Assembly (NCBI GenBank): GCA_037200985.1
Contig: JBBCGJ010000001.1
Location: 2,270,756-2,334,755, forward strand
Direction: 5' to 3'
DNA: 64,000 nucleotides
DNA from: Rhizomicrobium sp.
GTDB taxonomy: Bacteria > Pseudomonadota > Alphaproteobacteria > Micropepsales > Micropepsaceae
In this document: positions 24,224 to 34,674 of the stretch, piece after piece
Layout of the letters: every line of letters starts with the position of its first letter
Numbering within the stretch: the stretch's first letter is position 1
Position numbers and translations under genes: made by a program
Notes under the pieces: model-generated
What the model was told of the DNA's origin: nothing
Seen by the model: the letters and a program-made list of their open reading frames with translations, nothing else
Databases searched by the model: none

Positions 24224-25381
24224 ATGACCGGGAATATGCCGGCCGTGCGACCCGCACGGCCTTTTTTTTCGTCCGGACCCTGCGCCAAACGGCCGGGTTG
24301 GACACCTGAAGCGCTGAACGGCGCGTTGCTGGGACGGTCGCACCGTTCCAAGCCGGGCAAAGCCAAGCTCAAAAACGCCATCGACCGCACCAAATCGCTG
24401 CTGGGCATCCCGGCGGATTATCGCGTCGGCATCGTGCCGGCGTCGGATACCGGCGCCGTCGAGATGGCGCTGTGGTCGATGCTGGGGCCGCGCCCCGTCG
24501 ACTGCTTTGCCTGGGAAAGCTTCGGCGAGGATTGGGTCACCGACACGATCAAGCAGCTCAAGATCAAGGACAGCCGCATCTTCAAGGCGGCCTATGGCGA
24601 ATTGCCCGACCTGACGAAGGCCGATCCGACGCATGACGTCGTGTTCCTGTGGAACGGCACGACCAGCGGCGTGCGCGTGCCGGATGCGGATTGGATTTCG
24701 AACGACCGCGAAGGCCTGACGATCTGCGACGCGACCAGCGCCGCCTTCGCGATGGACCTGCCTTGGGACAAGCTCGATGTCGCGACGTTCTCCTGGCAGA
24801 AGGTGCTGGGCGGCGAGGCGGCGCATGGCATGCTGGTGCTGTCGCCGCGTGCGGTGACGCGGCTCGAAAGCTACACGCCGCCCTGGCCGATGCCGAAGAT
24901 CTTCCGCATGACCAAGGGCGGCAAGATCGTCGACGGCATCTTCGAAGGCGAGACCATCAACACGCCGTCCATGCTGGCGCTCGAGGACTATCTCGACGCC
25001 CTGACCTGGGCGGAAGGCATCGGCGGGCTGAAGGCGCTGATCGGCCGCAGCCAAGCCAATCTCGGTGTGCTGGACCGCTGGACCCGCGAGACCGGCTGGG
25101 CGGATTTCCTCGCCCGCGAGCAGGGCGCGCGCTCGAACACCAGTGTGTGCCTGAAGATCGTCGATCCGTGGTTCCAAGCCTTGAGCGAAGACGCCCAGGC
25201 CGACGCGGCCAAGAAGATCGCTTCGCTGCTGGAGAAAGAAGGCGTCGCCTATGACATCGGCGGCTACCGCTCGGCACCGCCCGGCCTGCGCATCTGGTGC
25301 GGCGCGACCGTCGACAAATCCGATCTCGAGGCATTGACGCCCTGGCTCGACTGGGCCTGGGGCCAAGTGAAGAAAGTCTAA
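24224..25381 (+). CDS. serC: Phosphoserine aminotransferase SerC
   Basis: This 385-residue PLP enzyme makes 3-phosphoserine (and the matching pyridoxine intermediate) from 3-phosphohydroxypyruvate and glutamate. It matches the alphaproteobacterial SerC type. The N-terminal [12 protein letters not shown] is present, [16 protein letters not shown] binds the cofactor phosphate, and [15 protein letters not shown] holds the Schiff-base Lys. [15 protein letters not shown] and [10 protein letters not shown] are also conserved. ATG 24224 has AAAGGA 6 bases before it; ATGs at 24218 and 24236 are alternatives. A perfect intrinsic terminator is encoded by its first codons (24241-24269). serA follows after 4 bases. 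Confidence 0.95.
   Translation: MTGNMPAVRPARPFFSSGPCAKRPGWTPEALNGALLGRSHRSKPGKAKLKNAIDRTKSLLGIPADYRVGIVPASDTGAVEMALWSMLGPRPVDCFAWESFGEDWVTDTIKQLKIKDSRIFKAAYGELPDLTKADPTHDVVFLWNGTTSGVRVPDADWISNDREGLTICDATSAAFAMDLPWDKLDVATFSWQKVLGGEAAHGMLVLSPRAVTRLESYTPPWPMPKIFRMTKGGKIVDGIFEGETINTPSMLALEDYLDALTWAEGIGGLKALIGRSQANLGVLDRWTRETGWADFLAREQGARSNTSVCLKIVDPWFQALSEDAQADAAKKIASLLEKEGVAYDIGGYRSAPPGLRIWCGATVDKSDLEALTPWLDWAWGQVKKV
24241..24269 (+). terminator. Intrinsic terminator inside the 5' coding end of serC
   Basis: GGCCGTGCG (24241-24249) and CGCACGGCC (24253-24261) form a perfect 9-bp stem with loop ACC, followed directly by eight T residues. It is the strongest terminator in the window, yet it is part of the serC frame (codons for AVRPARPFF). 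Together with the leader it looks like an attenuator that translation of serC would open. Confidence 0.75.
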
Positions 25382-25385
25382 GGCC

Positions 25386-26963
25386 ATGCCCAAAGTCCTT
25401 ATCGCCGACAAGCTGTCGCCCGCCGCCGTCGCCATCTTCAAGGAACGCGGCGTCGAAGCCGATGTGAAGACCGGCCTTGCGAAAGACGAGCTGCTCAAGA
25501 TCGTCGATCAATATGACGGCATCGCCATCCGCTCCGCGACCAAGGTCACGGCCGAGGTCATCAAGGCGGCCAAGAACCTGAAGGTCGTCGGCCGCGCCGG
25601 CATCGGCGTCGACAATGTCGACATCCCGGCCGCGACCGCCGCGGGCGTCATCGTGATGAACACGCCGTTCGGCAATTCGATCACCACCGCCGAACACGCC
25701 ATCTCGCTGATGCTGGCGCTGGCGCGGGAGCTTCCCGCCGCCAACGCCTCCACCCAGGCGGGCAAGTGGGAGAAGAACCGCTTCATGGGCGTCGAGATCA
25801 CCGGCAAGGTGCTCGGCCTGATCGGCGCCGGCAATATCGGCTCCATCGTCGCCGACCGGGCGCGCGGCCTGAAGATGCGTGTCGTCGCCTACGATCCCTA
25901 TCTCTCGCCCGAGCGGGCGCAGGATCTGGACGTGGAGAAGGTCGAACTCGCGGACCTTCTGGCGCGCGCCGATTTCATCACGCTGCATGTGCCTTTGACG
26001 GCCGAGACCAGGAATATCCTGTCGGCGGACGCGATCAACAAGACGAAGAAGGGCGTGCGGATCATCAACTGCGCGCGCGGCGGGTTGATCGACGAGGCGG
26101 CGCTGAAGGTGGCGTTGGATTCCGGACATGTGGCGGGCGCGGCGCTCGACGTGTTCGAGGAGGAACCGGCCAAATCCAATATCCTGTTCGGCAACGAGAA
26201 GGTCATCGCGACGCCGCATCTCGGCGCCTCGACCAGCGAGGCGCAGGAAAATGTCGCGTTGCAGGTGGCAGAGCAGATTTCCGACTATCTGCTGACCGGT
26301 GCGATCACCAATGCGCTCAACATGCCGGCGATCACGGCGGCGGAGGCGCAGAAGGTGCGTCCGTGGATTTCGCTCGCCGAAAAGCTCGGCTCGTTCTGCG
26401 GCCAGGTGACGGAGACCAGCATCCTGGGCGTGGAAATCCTCTACGAAGGCATCGCCGCGGAGCTGAACCAGCGCGCGCTGACCCAGGCCGTGCTCGCCGG
26501 ACTGCTCAAGCCGACCCTGTCGGGCGTGAACATGGTCAACGCGCCCGTGGTCGCGAAGGAACGCGGCATCGTGATCACCGAATCGCGCCGACCGCGACAG
26601 GGCATCTATGAAGGCTATATCCGGGTGGCGGTGGACCTGGGCGGCACGAAGCGGCGCGTCGCCGGCACGGTGTTCTCCGCCGGACAGCCGCGCTTCATCC
26701 AGATCAAGGACATCAATCTGGAAGCCGAGTTCGCACCGAACATGCTGTACGTCGTGAACGAGGACAAGCCGGGCTTCATCGGAAGGCTCGGCACGCTTCT
26801 GGGCGACGCCAAGGTCAATATCGCGAACTTCAACCTGGGGCGCGGCGAGCCCGGCGGCGAGTCGATCTGCCTGGTCGAGGTCGACGGGCCGGTCGACGAG
26901 AAAGTGCTGGCCGAGATCCGCAGGATTCCGCATGTGCGCCACGCCAAGGCCATTGCTTTCTGA
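25386..26963 (+). CDS. serA: D-3-phosphoglycerate dehydrogenase SerA
   Basis: This 525-residue long-form SerA catalyses the first step of serine synthesis. It has a substrate domain, then a NAD domain with VLGLIGAGNIGSIVADRARG, INCARGGLIDEAAL (Arg of the active site) and ATPHLGASTSEAQENVA (catalytic His). It then has the intervening ASB domain (about 320-450) and a C-terminal ACT domain (MLYVVNEDKPGFIGRLG) that usually binds serine for feedback. It starts 4 bases after serC, so both genes share the leader-controlled transcript. Confidence 0.96.
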   Translation: MPKVLIADKLSPAAVAIFKERGVEADVKTGLAKDELLKIVDQYDGIAIRSATKVTAEVIKAAKNLKVVGRAGIGVDNVDIPAATAAGVIVMNTPFGNSITTAEHAISLMLALARELPAANASTQAGKWEKNRFMGVEITGKVLGLIGAGNIGSIVADRARGLKMRVVAYDPYLSPERAQDLDVEKVELADLLARADFITLHVPLTAETRNILSADAINKTKKGVRIINCARGGLIDEAALKVALDSGHVAGAALDVFEEEPAKSNILFGNEKVIATPHLGASTSEAQENVALQVAEQISDYLLTGAITNALNMPAITAAEAQKVRPWISLAEKLGSFCGQVTETSILGVEILYEGIAAELNQRALTQAVLAGLLKPTLSGVNMVNAPVVAKERGIVITESRRPRQGIYEGYIRVAVDLGGTKRRVAGTVFSAGQPRFIQIKDINLEAEFAPNMLYVVNEDKPGFIGRLGTLLGDAKVNIANFNLGRGEPGGESICLVEVDGPVDEKVLAEIRRIPHVRHAKAIAF

Positions 26964-26999
26964 GGTCGGACGCACCACCTCACGCAAAACGGAGGGGCG

Positions 27000-27557
27000 A
27001 TGTCGATCAGGGTGCTGTTTTACGCCATCTGGGTCGCCTGGGCGGTGTCGTGGTTCGTCGCCGCGGCCTGGACGTCGCGCACGCAGAAGCGACCAGCCTT
27101 CAGCGTAACCTATCGCATCTTCACGCTGGTCGGCGCCATACTGCTGCTGGACATCGTACCCCTACCCCGGGTGACGCTGTGGCTCGCGCCCAACGGCGTC
27201 GTGCTGGCGCTCGCGGCGGTGACTGCGGCGGGGTTCGCCTTCTCCTGGTGGGCGCGAATCCATCTCGGCCGGCTGTGGTCCGGCGCCATCACGCGCAAGG
27301 AAAACCACCGGGTCGTCGACACGGGGCCTTATCGCATCGTGCGGCACCCGATCTACACAGGCATCATCGTCGCGAGCTACGCCACGGCCGCGGCGCAAGG
27401 CACGTTGGCGGTTTTCGCCGGCGCGACACTCATGGCGCTCGGCTGGTACATCAAGGCGCGGCTCGAAGAGCGATTCCTGCGCACGGAATTGGGCGCCGAG
27501 GCGTATGACGCCTATGCGCGCAAGACCGCGATGCTGGTGCCGTTCGCGAGATTCTAG
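27000..27557 (+). CDS. Isoprenylcysteine carboxyl methyltransferase-like membrane methyltransferase
   Basis: This 185-residue protein has about four to five membrane helices and the SAM-binding end of the ICMT/PEMT group. GPYRIVRHPIYTGIIV is the usual RHPxY motif, and LEERFLRTELGAEAYDAYAR is the closing helix. Bacterial members methylate small or unknown substrates; prenyl-cysteine is not expected here. It follows serA after 36 bases on the same strand. Its stop shares the four bases CTAG with the stop of the opposing ABM gene. Confidence 0.85.
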   Translation: MSIRVLFYAIWVAWAVSWFVAAAWTSRTQKRPAFSVTYRIFTLVGAILLLDIVPLPRVTLWLAPNGVVLALAAVTAAGFAFSWWARIHLGRLWSGAITRKENHRVVDTGPYRIVRHPIYTGIIVASYATAAAQGTLAVFAGATLMALGWYIKARLEERFLRTELGAEAYDAYARKTAMLVPFARF

Positions 27558-27838
27558 ACCGTCTCGAGAATCTGGATTTCGGGCCGGCCCGTCATGACGG
27601 GGCCCATGTTCACGCCGATCATCTTGAAGTGCTCGGAATTGCGGTGCGCTTCCACCGCCGCCTGGTCGGCATAGACCTCCATCACGACATAGGTCGTGGG
27701 ATCGGCCTTGCAGAACTGGTAGAACAGGTTGCCCGGCTCCTTGGCGCGCACCGCAGCCATCAGGTCCTTCGCCACGGCCTCGAACGCCGCGTTCGTGCCT
27801 TCCTTGATCTTGATCGTCGCGATCACGCCGATAGCCAT
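27554..27838 (-). CDS. ABM-domain (quinol monooxygenase-like) protein
   Basis: This 94-residue single-domain protein has the ferredoxin-like ABM fold. A first strand AIGVIATIKIKEG is followed by a helix, GNLFYQFCKADPTTYVVMEV, and AVEAHRNSEHFKMIG with the conserved His. Such proteins (YgiN-like) oxidise quinols or other small aromatics, often as dimers and without cofactor. The RBS GGAGG is 5-6 bases before the ATG. The substrate is unknown. Confidence 0.88.
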   Translation of the reverse strand: MAIGVIATIKIKEGTNAAFEAVAKDLMAAVRAKEPGNLFYQFCKADPTTYVVMEVYADQAAVEAHRNSEHFKMIGVNMGPVMTGRPEIQILETV

Positions 27839-27961
27839 GCAATCCTCCAATGATTGACCGGGCAGGACGGTAAACCGGCCGTTAGCCAAGCGCAAAGCGC
27901 CTTTAGTCCAATTTAACCTGCCCTGCCCCATCTTTACCGCGTCACGCCTTCCGGGGAAGGG

Positions 27962-29365
<1,404 letters not shown>

Positions 29366-29369
29366 GGCC

Positions 29370-30167
29370 TTACTGCCCCTTGTAGATGCCCTGGCGCTTT
29401 TCGAAGAAGGCGGAGACGGCCTCCTGATGATCCTCGGTCAGATGCGCCAGGGACTGATAGGCGGCGGACATCTCCATGATGATGTCGAAGCTGACGTTCT
29501 GCCCCTCGCGCATCATGCGCTTGGTCATGCGCAGGACATCCGGCGGCTGACGCACGATCCGGGCGGCCAGGGCGCGCGCCTCATCCATCAGCGTGGCCGC
29601 CGGCACGACACGGCTGACGAGGCCCCAGGCGAGCGCGGTCTGCGCGTCTACCGTGTCGCCGGTGAAGAACAGCTCGGCGGCGCGGGCATGGCCGATGGTG
29701 CGCGGCAGAATCCACGAGCCGCCATCACCCGGCACCAGGCCGATGCGCAGGAAGGTCGCGCCGAAGACCGCCGTGTCGGCGGCGAGCCGCATATCGGCAA
29801 GACAGGCGACGTCGTTGCCGAGGCCGATGGCGGGGCCGTTCACCGCCGCGATCAGGGGCACTTCGAGGTTCCACAGGCTCTTGACGATGCGATGGATACC
29901 GGTGCGGTAGCGCTCGCGAATGTGGATGCCGGCGCCGGCGAAGCTGCCGGAGCGCTCGCGCATCGCCTTCACATTGCCTCCGGCCGAGAAAGCGGAACCG
30001 GCGCCCGTCAGGATCGCGCAGCGCACTTCGCGGTCGTCATTGATCGCGGCGCAGGCCTCGGCGAAGAGCGGGCCATCGCCCTCCTCACCCAGGGGATTGC
30101 GGCTCTCCGGGCGGTTGATCGTGAGCGTGACGACGGTACCGTTCTTCTCGAGCAGCAAGGCGGGCAT
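29370..30167 (-). CDS. Enoyl-CoA hydratase/isomerase family protein
   Basis: This 265-residue crotonase-fold enzyme has the oxyanion-hole strand SAFSAGGNVKAM and the second signature VPLIAAVNGPAIGLGNDVA. The position of the first usual catalytic Glu is occupied by Asn-Asp (GNDVACLADMRLA), and LVPGDGGSWILPR follows, where the second Glu is an Asp. Classical hydratases have two Glu here, so the reaction may differ or the substrate may be special. It lies between two paralogous histidine kinases with no clear link to them. Confidence 0.85.
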   Translation of the reverse strand: MPALLLEKNGTVVTLTINRPESRNPLGEEGDGPLFAEACAAINDDREVRCAILTGAGSAFSAGGNVKAMRERSGSFAGAGIHIRERYRTGIHRIVKSLWNLEVPLIAAVNGPAIGLGNDVACLADMRLAADTAVFGATFLRIGLVPGDGGSWILPRTIGHARAAELFFTGDTVDAQTALAWGLVSRVVPAATLMDEARALAARIVRQPPDVLRMTKRMMREGQNVSFDIIMEMSAAYQSLAHLTEDHQEAVSAFFEKRQGIYKGQ

Positions 30168-30214
30168 GAGTTTCTCTCCATATAGGGTAAAGACGAATTT
30201 ACCATCCTTCAGGC

Positions 30215-31750
30215 GTGAGGGCGAAAAGCTCCATTAACGGGTGGCGGCGCATTCTGGCATCGAGAAGCATCGCGGAGCCGACGTTGATATCGATCGCCGC
30301 CTTGGGCGGGCAAGCCGTACGGACGATCGCGGATTTCCGCGCCGACATCCTGCGCTCGCTGTTCCCCTCGACGCCGACCGAACTGAGGCTGGTCGACGAC
30401 CAGCTTGCCATGGCGCACAAGGGGACATGGGCCAACATGTTCGTCGCGCCCCTGGCGGCGGCCCTGCTCTCGCTCGCCGAATATCACCTGCTGCCGCTTC
30501 GGCATCTCGTCTTCTGGCCGTGCGCGCTCGCCCTCGGCTATACCGCCGGCACGCTTTACTATCGCAGGCTTCTGGCGACAGCGGACCATTCGCAGGCCGA
30601 CATCCGGCGGCGTTCGCGCGCTTTCGCTCGTCTCACCATCGTCCTGGGCGGCCTCTGGTGCGGCATGTGCTACGACCTTCTGGTGCCGGGCAATATCGAG
30701 AGCGAAGCCATGATGTTCACGGCTCTCGCCTGTTCGCTGTCGGCCTGGAGCTCGATCGGGGCGTATCATCTGGCCTCGGCGGCGGGGGCGATGCCGGGAT
30801 ACTTCGCCACGCTGCTGGCCATTCCGCTGGCCGATAGCCGGACCGGCGGCTTCCTGCTCGCGGGCCTGGCGATCGGCTACTGGATATTGATGCGCGCCCA
30901 TCTGATGATGAACTATACCACGCGCGAGCGCATGCTGCTTCTGGAGTATGAGCGTTCCGGGCTGATCGACAATCTGAAAGCGGCCAAGGATGAATCCGAT
31001 GCTGCGCGCTACAAGGCCGAACAAGCGAGCATGGCGAAGTCCGCCTTTCTCGCCAATATGAGCCACGAGCTGCGCACGCCGCTGAACGCGATCCTCGGCT
31101 TTTCCGAAATCATCGCGACAAAGGCGATGGGACCGGGAGCGATCGCGCAATACGCGGAATACGGAGGCTATATCCACGGATCGGGCGAGCACCTGCTCTC
31201 GCTGATCAACGACATCCTGGACCTCGCCAAGATCGAAGCCGGCCGCCTCAGCCTGCGCGAGGCCGAACTCGACCTGCGCGTCTCGATGGACGAGGTCGCG
31301 CAGATGATGAGGGCGCGCGCGGTCGCCGGCGGCCTGACGCTGGCCGTGCATGTCGAGCGGGCTTTCCCGAACGTGTTCGCCGACGAGCGGGCGGTGCGTC
31401 AGATCCTCGTCAACTTGGCGTCCAACGCGATCAAGTTCACCCAGCCCGGCGGTCGCGTGACGGCGTTCGCGAACGTACTCCGGGACGGCACGCTGGCCTT
31501 CGGCATCGCCGACAACGGGGTCGGCATCCCGCCGGAGGAGCACGCCAAGGTGTTCGAGAGCTTCGGACAGGGCCGTCACGACGCCATCCTGGCGGACAAG
31601 GGCACGGGATTGGGCCTTCCCATCGTCAAGGGGCTGGCCGAGGCGCATGGCGGCCGCGTCACGCTGCAGAGCGCCCGGAACGAAGGCACGCGCGTCACCG
31701 TCGTCCTGCCGCGCGAGCGGGCGCGCATGAAGCTGCGGGCGGCGAGCTAG
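30215..31750 (+). CDS. Membrane sensor histidine kinase (DivJ/PdhS-like type), copy 2
   Basis: This 511-residue paralogue of the kinase at 27962 has about six membrane helices in residues 70-230. The box [37 protein letters not shown], the N-box (ILVNLASNAIKFTQ) and GTGLGLPIVKGLAEAHGG follow. Start GTG 30215 has only a weak RBS; the true start may be a little later. The N-terminal 65 residues differ from copy 1. Its stop shares CTAG with the opposing acyl-CoA dehydrogenase stop. No receiver gene is near, so it probably feeds a distant regulator. Confidence 0.88.
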   Translation: MRAKSSINGWRRILASRSIAEPTLISIAALGGQAVRTIADFRADILRSLFPSTPTELRLVDDQLAMAHKGTWANMFVAPLAAALLSLAEYHLLPLRHLVFWPCALALGYTAGTLYYRRLLATADHSQADIRRRSRAFARLTIVLGGLWCGMCYDLLVPGNIESEAMMFTALACSLSAWSSIGAYHLASAAGAMPGYFATLLAIPLADSRTGGFLLAGLAIGYWILMRAHLMMNYTTRERMLLLEYERSGLIDNLKAAKDESDAARYKAEQASMAKSAFLANMSHELRTPLNAILGFSEIIATKAMGPGAIAQYAEYGGYIHGSGEHLLSLINDILDLAKIEAGRLSLREAELDLRVSMDEVAQMMRARAVAGGLTLAVHVERAFPNVFADERAVRQILVNLASNAIKFTQPGGRVTAFANVLRDGTLAFGIADNGVGIPPEEHAKVFESFGQGRHDAILADKGTGLGLPIVKGLAEAHGGRVTLQSARNEGTRVTVVLPRERARMKLRAAS

Positions 31751-32877
31751 CCCAGCGCGGCGAAGCGCTTCAAGTGGTGGTCGGTGTTGCCGAACAGCGT
31801 GTCGATCAGGGTCAGCCGCTTGAAATAGTGGCCGACATTGAGCTCGTCGGTCATGCCGATGCCGCCATGGACCTGGACCGCCTGCTGGCCGACATAGCGA
31901 CCGGCCTTGCCGACCGTCACCTTCGCCGCCGAAGCCGCCTTGGCGCGTTCCACCTCGCTCTCGCCGAGCTTGAGCGTGACCATGAGCGTGATCGAAACCG
32001 ACTGCTCGTACTGCACGAACATGTCGACCATGCGATGCTGGAGCACCTGGAACTTGCCGATCGGCACGCCGAACTGCTTGCGGGTCTTCGAATATTCGAC
32101 CGTGGTGTCGACCAGCACCTTCATCGCGCCGGTCGCCTCGGCGCAGATCGCGGCGATGGCCTCGTCGACTGCCTTCTCGACCAGCGGCAGGCCGCCATCG
32201 GCCGGGCCGATCAGCGCTGCGGCGGGCACCTCGACATTCTCGAAGGTGATCTCGGAGGCGCGATAGGAATCGACCGTCGGATAGTCCCGCGTGGTGATGC
32301 CCTTGGCCTTCTTGTCGACGACGAAGACGCTGACACCGCTACGTTCGCGCTGGCCGCCCGCGGTGCGCGCGGTAACGATCAAATGATCGGCCCAGGGCGC
32401 GCCGAGCACCACGGCCTTCTGGCCGTTCAGCACATAGCCCGAGCCCTGCTTCTTCGCCGTGGTCGTGAGATCGGCGAGATTGTAGCGGCCCTTGGGCTCG
32501 GCGAAGGCGAAGGCGAGCAGCGTCTCGCCGGCGGCGATCTTGCCCAGCCATTCGGACTTCTGCGCCTCGCTGCCGCCGGCATTCACGAGGCCGCCGCCGA
32601 TCACGACCGTCGGCACATAGGGCTCGACCACCAGCGCCTTGCCGAACTCCTCCATGATCACGAGGTTGTCGACCGCGCCGCCGCCCAGTCCGCCATATGC
32701 CTCCGGCAGCGCCGCCGCGAACAGGCCGAGCTCGGCGAACTGCTTCCAGTGGTTGGGATCGCGGCCCGTTTCGCCGCGCGTGAACTTGCGCCACTGCTCG
32801 AATTTGTAGTTGTCGGCCAGGTATTTCGAGACCGAATTGCGCAGGAGCGTCTGCTCTTCGCTGAAGGAGAAATCCAT
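31747..32877 (-). CDS. Acyl-CoA dehydrogenase (pair A, smaller-motif subunit)
   Basis: This 376-residue FAD-dependent acyl-CoA dehydrogenase has the opening MDFSFSEEQTLLRNSVSKYL, AFAEPKGRYNLADL, and the GGIGMTDELNVGHYFKRL ending. At the usual catalytic-Glu/YEGT position it reads LIDTLFGNTDHH, so the common base is missing. With the adjacent partner at 33017 it looks like one half of a two-subunit dehydrogenase, known for steroid or branched substrates in other bacteria. The pairing is inference. The two genes are separated by a large inverted repeat. Confidence 0.87.
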   Translation of the reverse strand: MDFSFSEEQTLLRNSVSKYLADNYKFEQWRKFTRGETGRDPNHWKQFAELGLFAAALPEAYGGLGGGAVDNLVIMEEFGKALVVEPYVPTVVIGGGLVNAGGSEAQKSEWLGKIAAGETLLAFAFAEPKGRYNLADLTTTAKKQGSGYVLNGQKAVVLGAPWADHLIVTARTAGGQRERSGVSVFVVDKKAKGITTRDYPTVDSYRASEITFENVEVPAAALIGPADGGLPLVEKAVDEAIAAICAEATGAMKVLVDTTVEYSKTRKQFGVPIGKFQVLQHRMVDMFVQYEQSVSITLMVTLKLGESEVERAKAASAAKVTVGKAGRYVGQQAVQVHGGIGMTDELNVGHYFKRLTLIDTLFGNTDHHLKRFAALG

Positions 32878-32894
32878 TGTCGTTTCCTAACGTG

Positions 32895-33012
32895 TTTCCT
32901 CCCCCGCTGTTGCGGGGGAGGTGCCGAGCGGGGCGAGGCGGAGGGGGCCTCCTCCGTCACGGCTTCGCTGCGCTTCGCCGTGCCACCTCCCCCGCAACAG
33001 CGGGGGAGGAAA
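32895..33012. repeat. Large palindromic intergenic element (29-bp arms)
   Basis: A perfect 29-bp inverted repeat (32895-32923 with 32984-33012) brackets 60 bases that contain the core TCGCTGCGC. Each arm is itself a hairpin built from CCTCCCCCGC and its complement. It fills the gap between the two dehydrogenase genes of pair A. Related elements lie at 43173-43219 and 61450-61583. Confidence 0.85.
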
Positions 33013-33016
33013 TTCA

Positions 33017-34204
33017 TCACAGTCCCAGCACCGCCTTGGCGATGATGTTGCGCTGGATCTCGTTCGAGCCGCCGTAGATCGAGGCCTTGCGCATGTTGAA
33101 GTAGTGGCCGGCCTCGCCCAGCGCATAGTCCGGGCCGATGAACTCGTTGCTGCCCAGCATGCGCTCATTGGGGTAGGCGAAGTAGCCGATCGCCTCCACC
33201 GTCAATTCCGTGATGCGCTGCTGGATCTCGGTGCCGCGGATCTTGAGGATCGAGCTTTCCGGACCCGCCATGTGGCCCTTGGCTTCCTGCGCGAGGGTGC
33301 GGAGCTCGGTGTATTCGAGCGCCGCGAGGTCAATCTCCAGATCGGCGATCTTGCGCGCGAAATCCTCGTCCTCGATCAGCGGCACGCCGTCCAGCGTCTC
33401 AGCGCGGGCGATGTCCTTCAGCCGCTGCGTCGCCTTCTTGGAGCGCGCGGTGCCGGCGATGCCGGAGCGCTCGTTGACGAGCAGGAATTTGGCGTAGGTC
33501 CAGCCCTTGTTCTCCTCGCCGACGCGGTTGGCGACCGGCACCTTGACGTTGTCGAAGAACACCTCGTTCACCTCATGCGCGCCGTCCAGCACGATGATCG
33601 GCTTGACGGTGATGCCGGGCGTCTTCATGTCGATGAGAAGGAAGGTGATGCCTTCCTGCTGTTTCACATTGGGATCGGTGCGCACGAGGCAGAAAATCCA
33701 GTCGGCATATTGCGCCAGCGTGGTCCAGGTCTTCTGGCCGTTGACGATGTAATAGTCGCCCTCGCGCACCGCCTTGGTGCGGAGCGAGGCGAGGTCGGAG
33801 CCCGAGCCCGGCTCGGAATAGCCCTGGCACCACCAATCCTCGCCGGAGAGGATGCGCGGCAGGTATTTCTGCTTCTGCTCGTCATTGCCGAAGGTGAAGA
33901 TCACCGGCGCCACCATGTTGAGGCCGAAGGGCAGCGTGGTCGGCATCTCGGCGTTGGCGACTTCCTCGTTGAAAATGTAACGCTGCGTCACGTTCCAACC
34001 GGTTCCGCCATACTGCTTGGGCCAAAGCGGCGCGACCCAGCCCTTCTTGTAGAGAAGCTTGTGCCAGGCGAGGTAGTCGTCCTTGGAGCGCGTGCCGGCC
34101 TCCGGCGCGCCGATCGCGGCGGGCAGCTTGGGCTTGGCCTCGGCGATGAAGGCGCGGACCTCCTGGCGAAAGGCTTCTTCTTCGGGCGAAAAGGAAAGGT
34201 CCAT
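33017..34204 (-). CDS. Acyl-CoA dehydrogenase (pair A, larger subunit)
   Basis: This 395-residue enzyme opens with MDLSFSPEEEAFRQEVRAFI and has the flavin region WWCQGYSEPGSGSDLASLRT and WTTLAQYADWIF. Near the end it has ASIYGGSNEIQRNIIAKAVL, the usual late motif, with Gly in place of the medium-chain catalytic Glu. The start at 34204 is supported by the conserved first helix and GGGAG upstream. It precedes its partner at 31747 with a palindromic repeat between them. Oxidation of an acyl-CoA at alpha/beta carbons is expected; the substrate is unknown. Confidence 0.9.
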   Translation of the reverse strand: MDLSFSPEEEAFRQEVRAFIAEAKPKLPAAIGAPEAGTRSKDDYLAWHKLLYKKGWVAPLWPKQYGGTGWNVTQRYIFNEEVANAEMPTTLPFGLNMVAPVIFTFGNDEQKQKYLPRILSGEDWWCQGYSEPGSGSDLASLRTKAVREGDYYIVNGQKTWTTLAQYADWIFCLVRTDPNVKQQEGITFLLIDMKTPGITVKPIIVLDGAHEVNEVFFDNVKVPVANRVGEENKGWTYAKFLLVNERSGIAGTARSKKATQRLKDIARAETLDGVPLIEDEDFARKIADLEIDLAALEYTELRTLAQEAKGHMAGPESSILKIRGTEIQQRITELTVEAIGYFAYPNERMLGSNEFIGPDYALGEAGHYFNMRKASIYGGSNEIQRNIIAKAVLGL

Positions 34205-34277
34205 AGGCGGCTCCCGCGGGGCTGGGCTTTTATTGTCGGGCCATGATAGCGACCGCGCGCCGCCCTTCAAGGGCGCG

Positions 34278-34571
34278 TCAGGAATGCTGCTGGCGGATCG
34301 CTTCGTGGTGGCGGATCACTTCGGTGACGATGAAATTGAGGAATTTCTCGGCGAAATCGGGATCGAGCTTGGCGCTATCGGCAAGCTGGCGCAGGCGCGC
34401 GATCTGCTGGGCTTCGCGCGCCGGGTCGGCCGGCGGAAGGCCGTGCGCCGCCTTGTATACGCCGACCGCCTGGGTGCAGCGGAAGCGTTCCGCCAGCATG
34501 TGGATCAGCGCGGCGTCGATATTGTCGATGCTGTCGCGCAGCCTGAGCAGTTCGGGATGTGGCGCGGCCAT
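34278..34571 (-). CDS. Chorismate mutase (AroQ class)
   Basis: This 97-residue all-helical protein matches the AroQ fold. LRLRDSIDNIDAALIHMLAE is the first long helix with the substrate Arg and Asp. It is followed by RFRCTQAVGVYKA with the second Arg/Lys, and then LPPADPAREAQQIARLR, a stretch typical of stand-alone alphaproteobacterial chorismate mutases. It turns chorismate into prephenate for Phe and Tyr. No other aro gene is near. The gene lies 73 bases upstream of the acyl-CoA dehydrogenase at 33017 on the same strand. Confidence 0.88.
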   Translation of the reverse strand: MAAPHPELLRLRDSIDNIDAALIHMLAERFRCTQAVGVYKAAHGLPPADPAREAQQIARLRQLADSAKLDPDFAEKFLNFIVTEVIRHHEAIRQQHS

Positions 34572-34674
34572 GGCGAAAGCCCTTAAATCCGGCCTTCCTC
34601 ATAGCGACGGCAAGGTTTGACAGCAACTGCGCTTGTGTAAAACATCGCCGCCAACGCCATTTCGGAGAACCACG

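Noticed and set aside
24957..26987. Long open frame of about 676 codons antisense to serC and serA
   Set aside because: serC and serA on the other strand have full family motifs; the antisense protein is rich in His, Asp and Arg with no domain, as expected for a shadow in GC-rich DNA.
32895..33012. Palindromic element as a CRISPR array or IS end
   Set aside because: No repeated spacer pattern, no transposase and no target duplication; its relatives are dispersed intergenic repeats.
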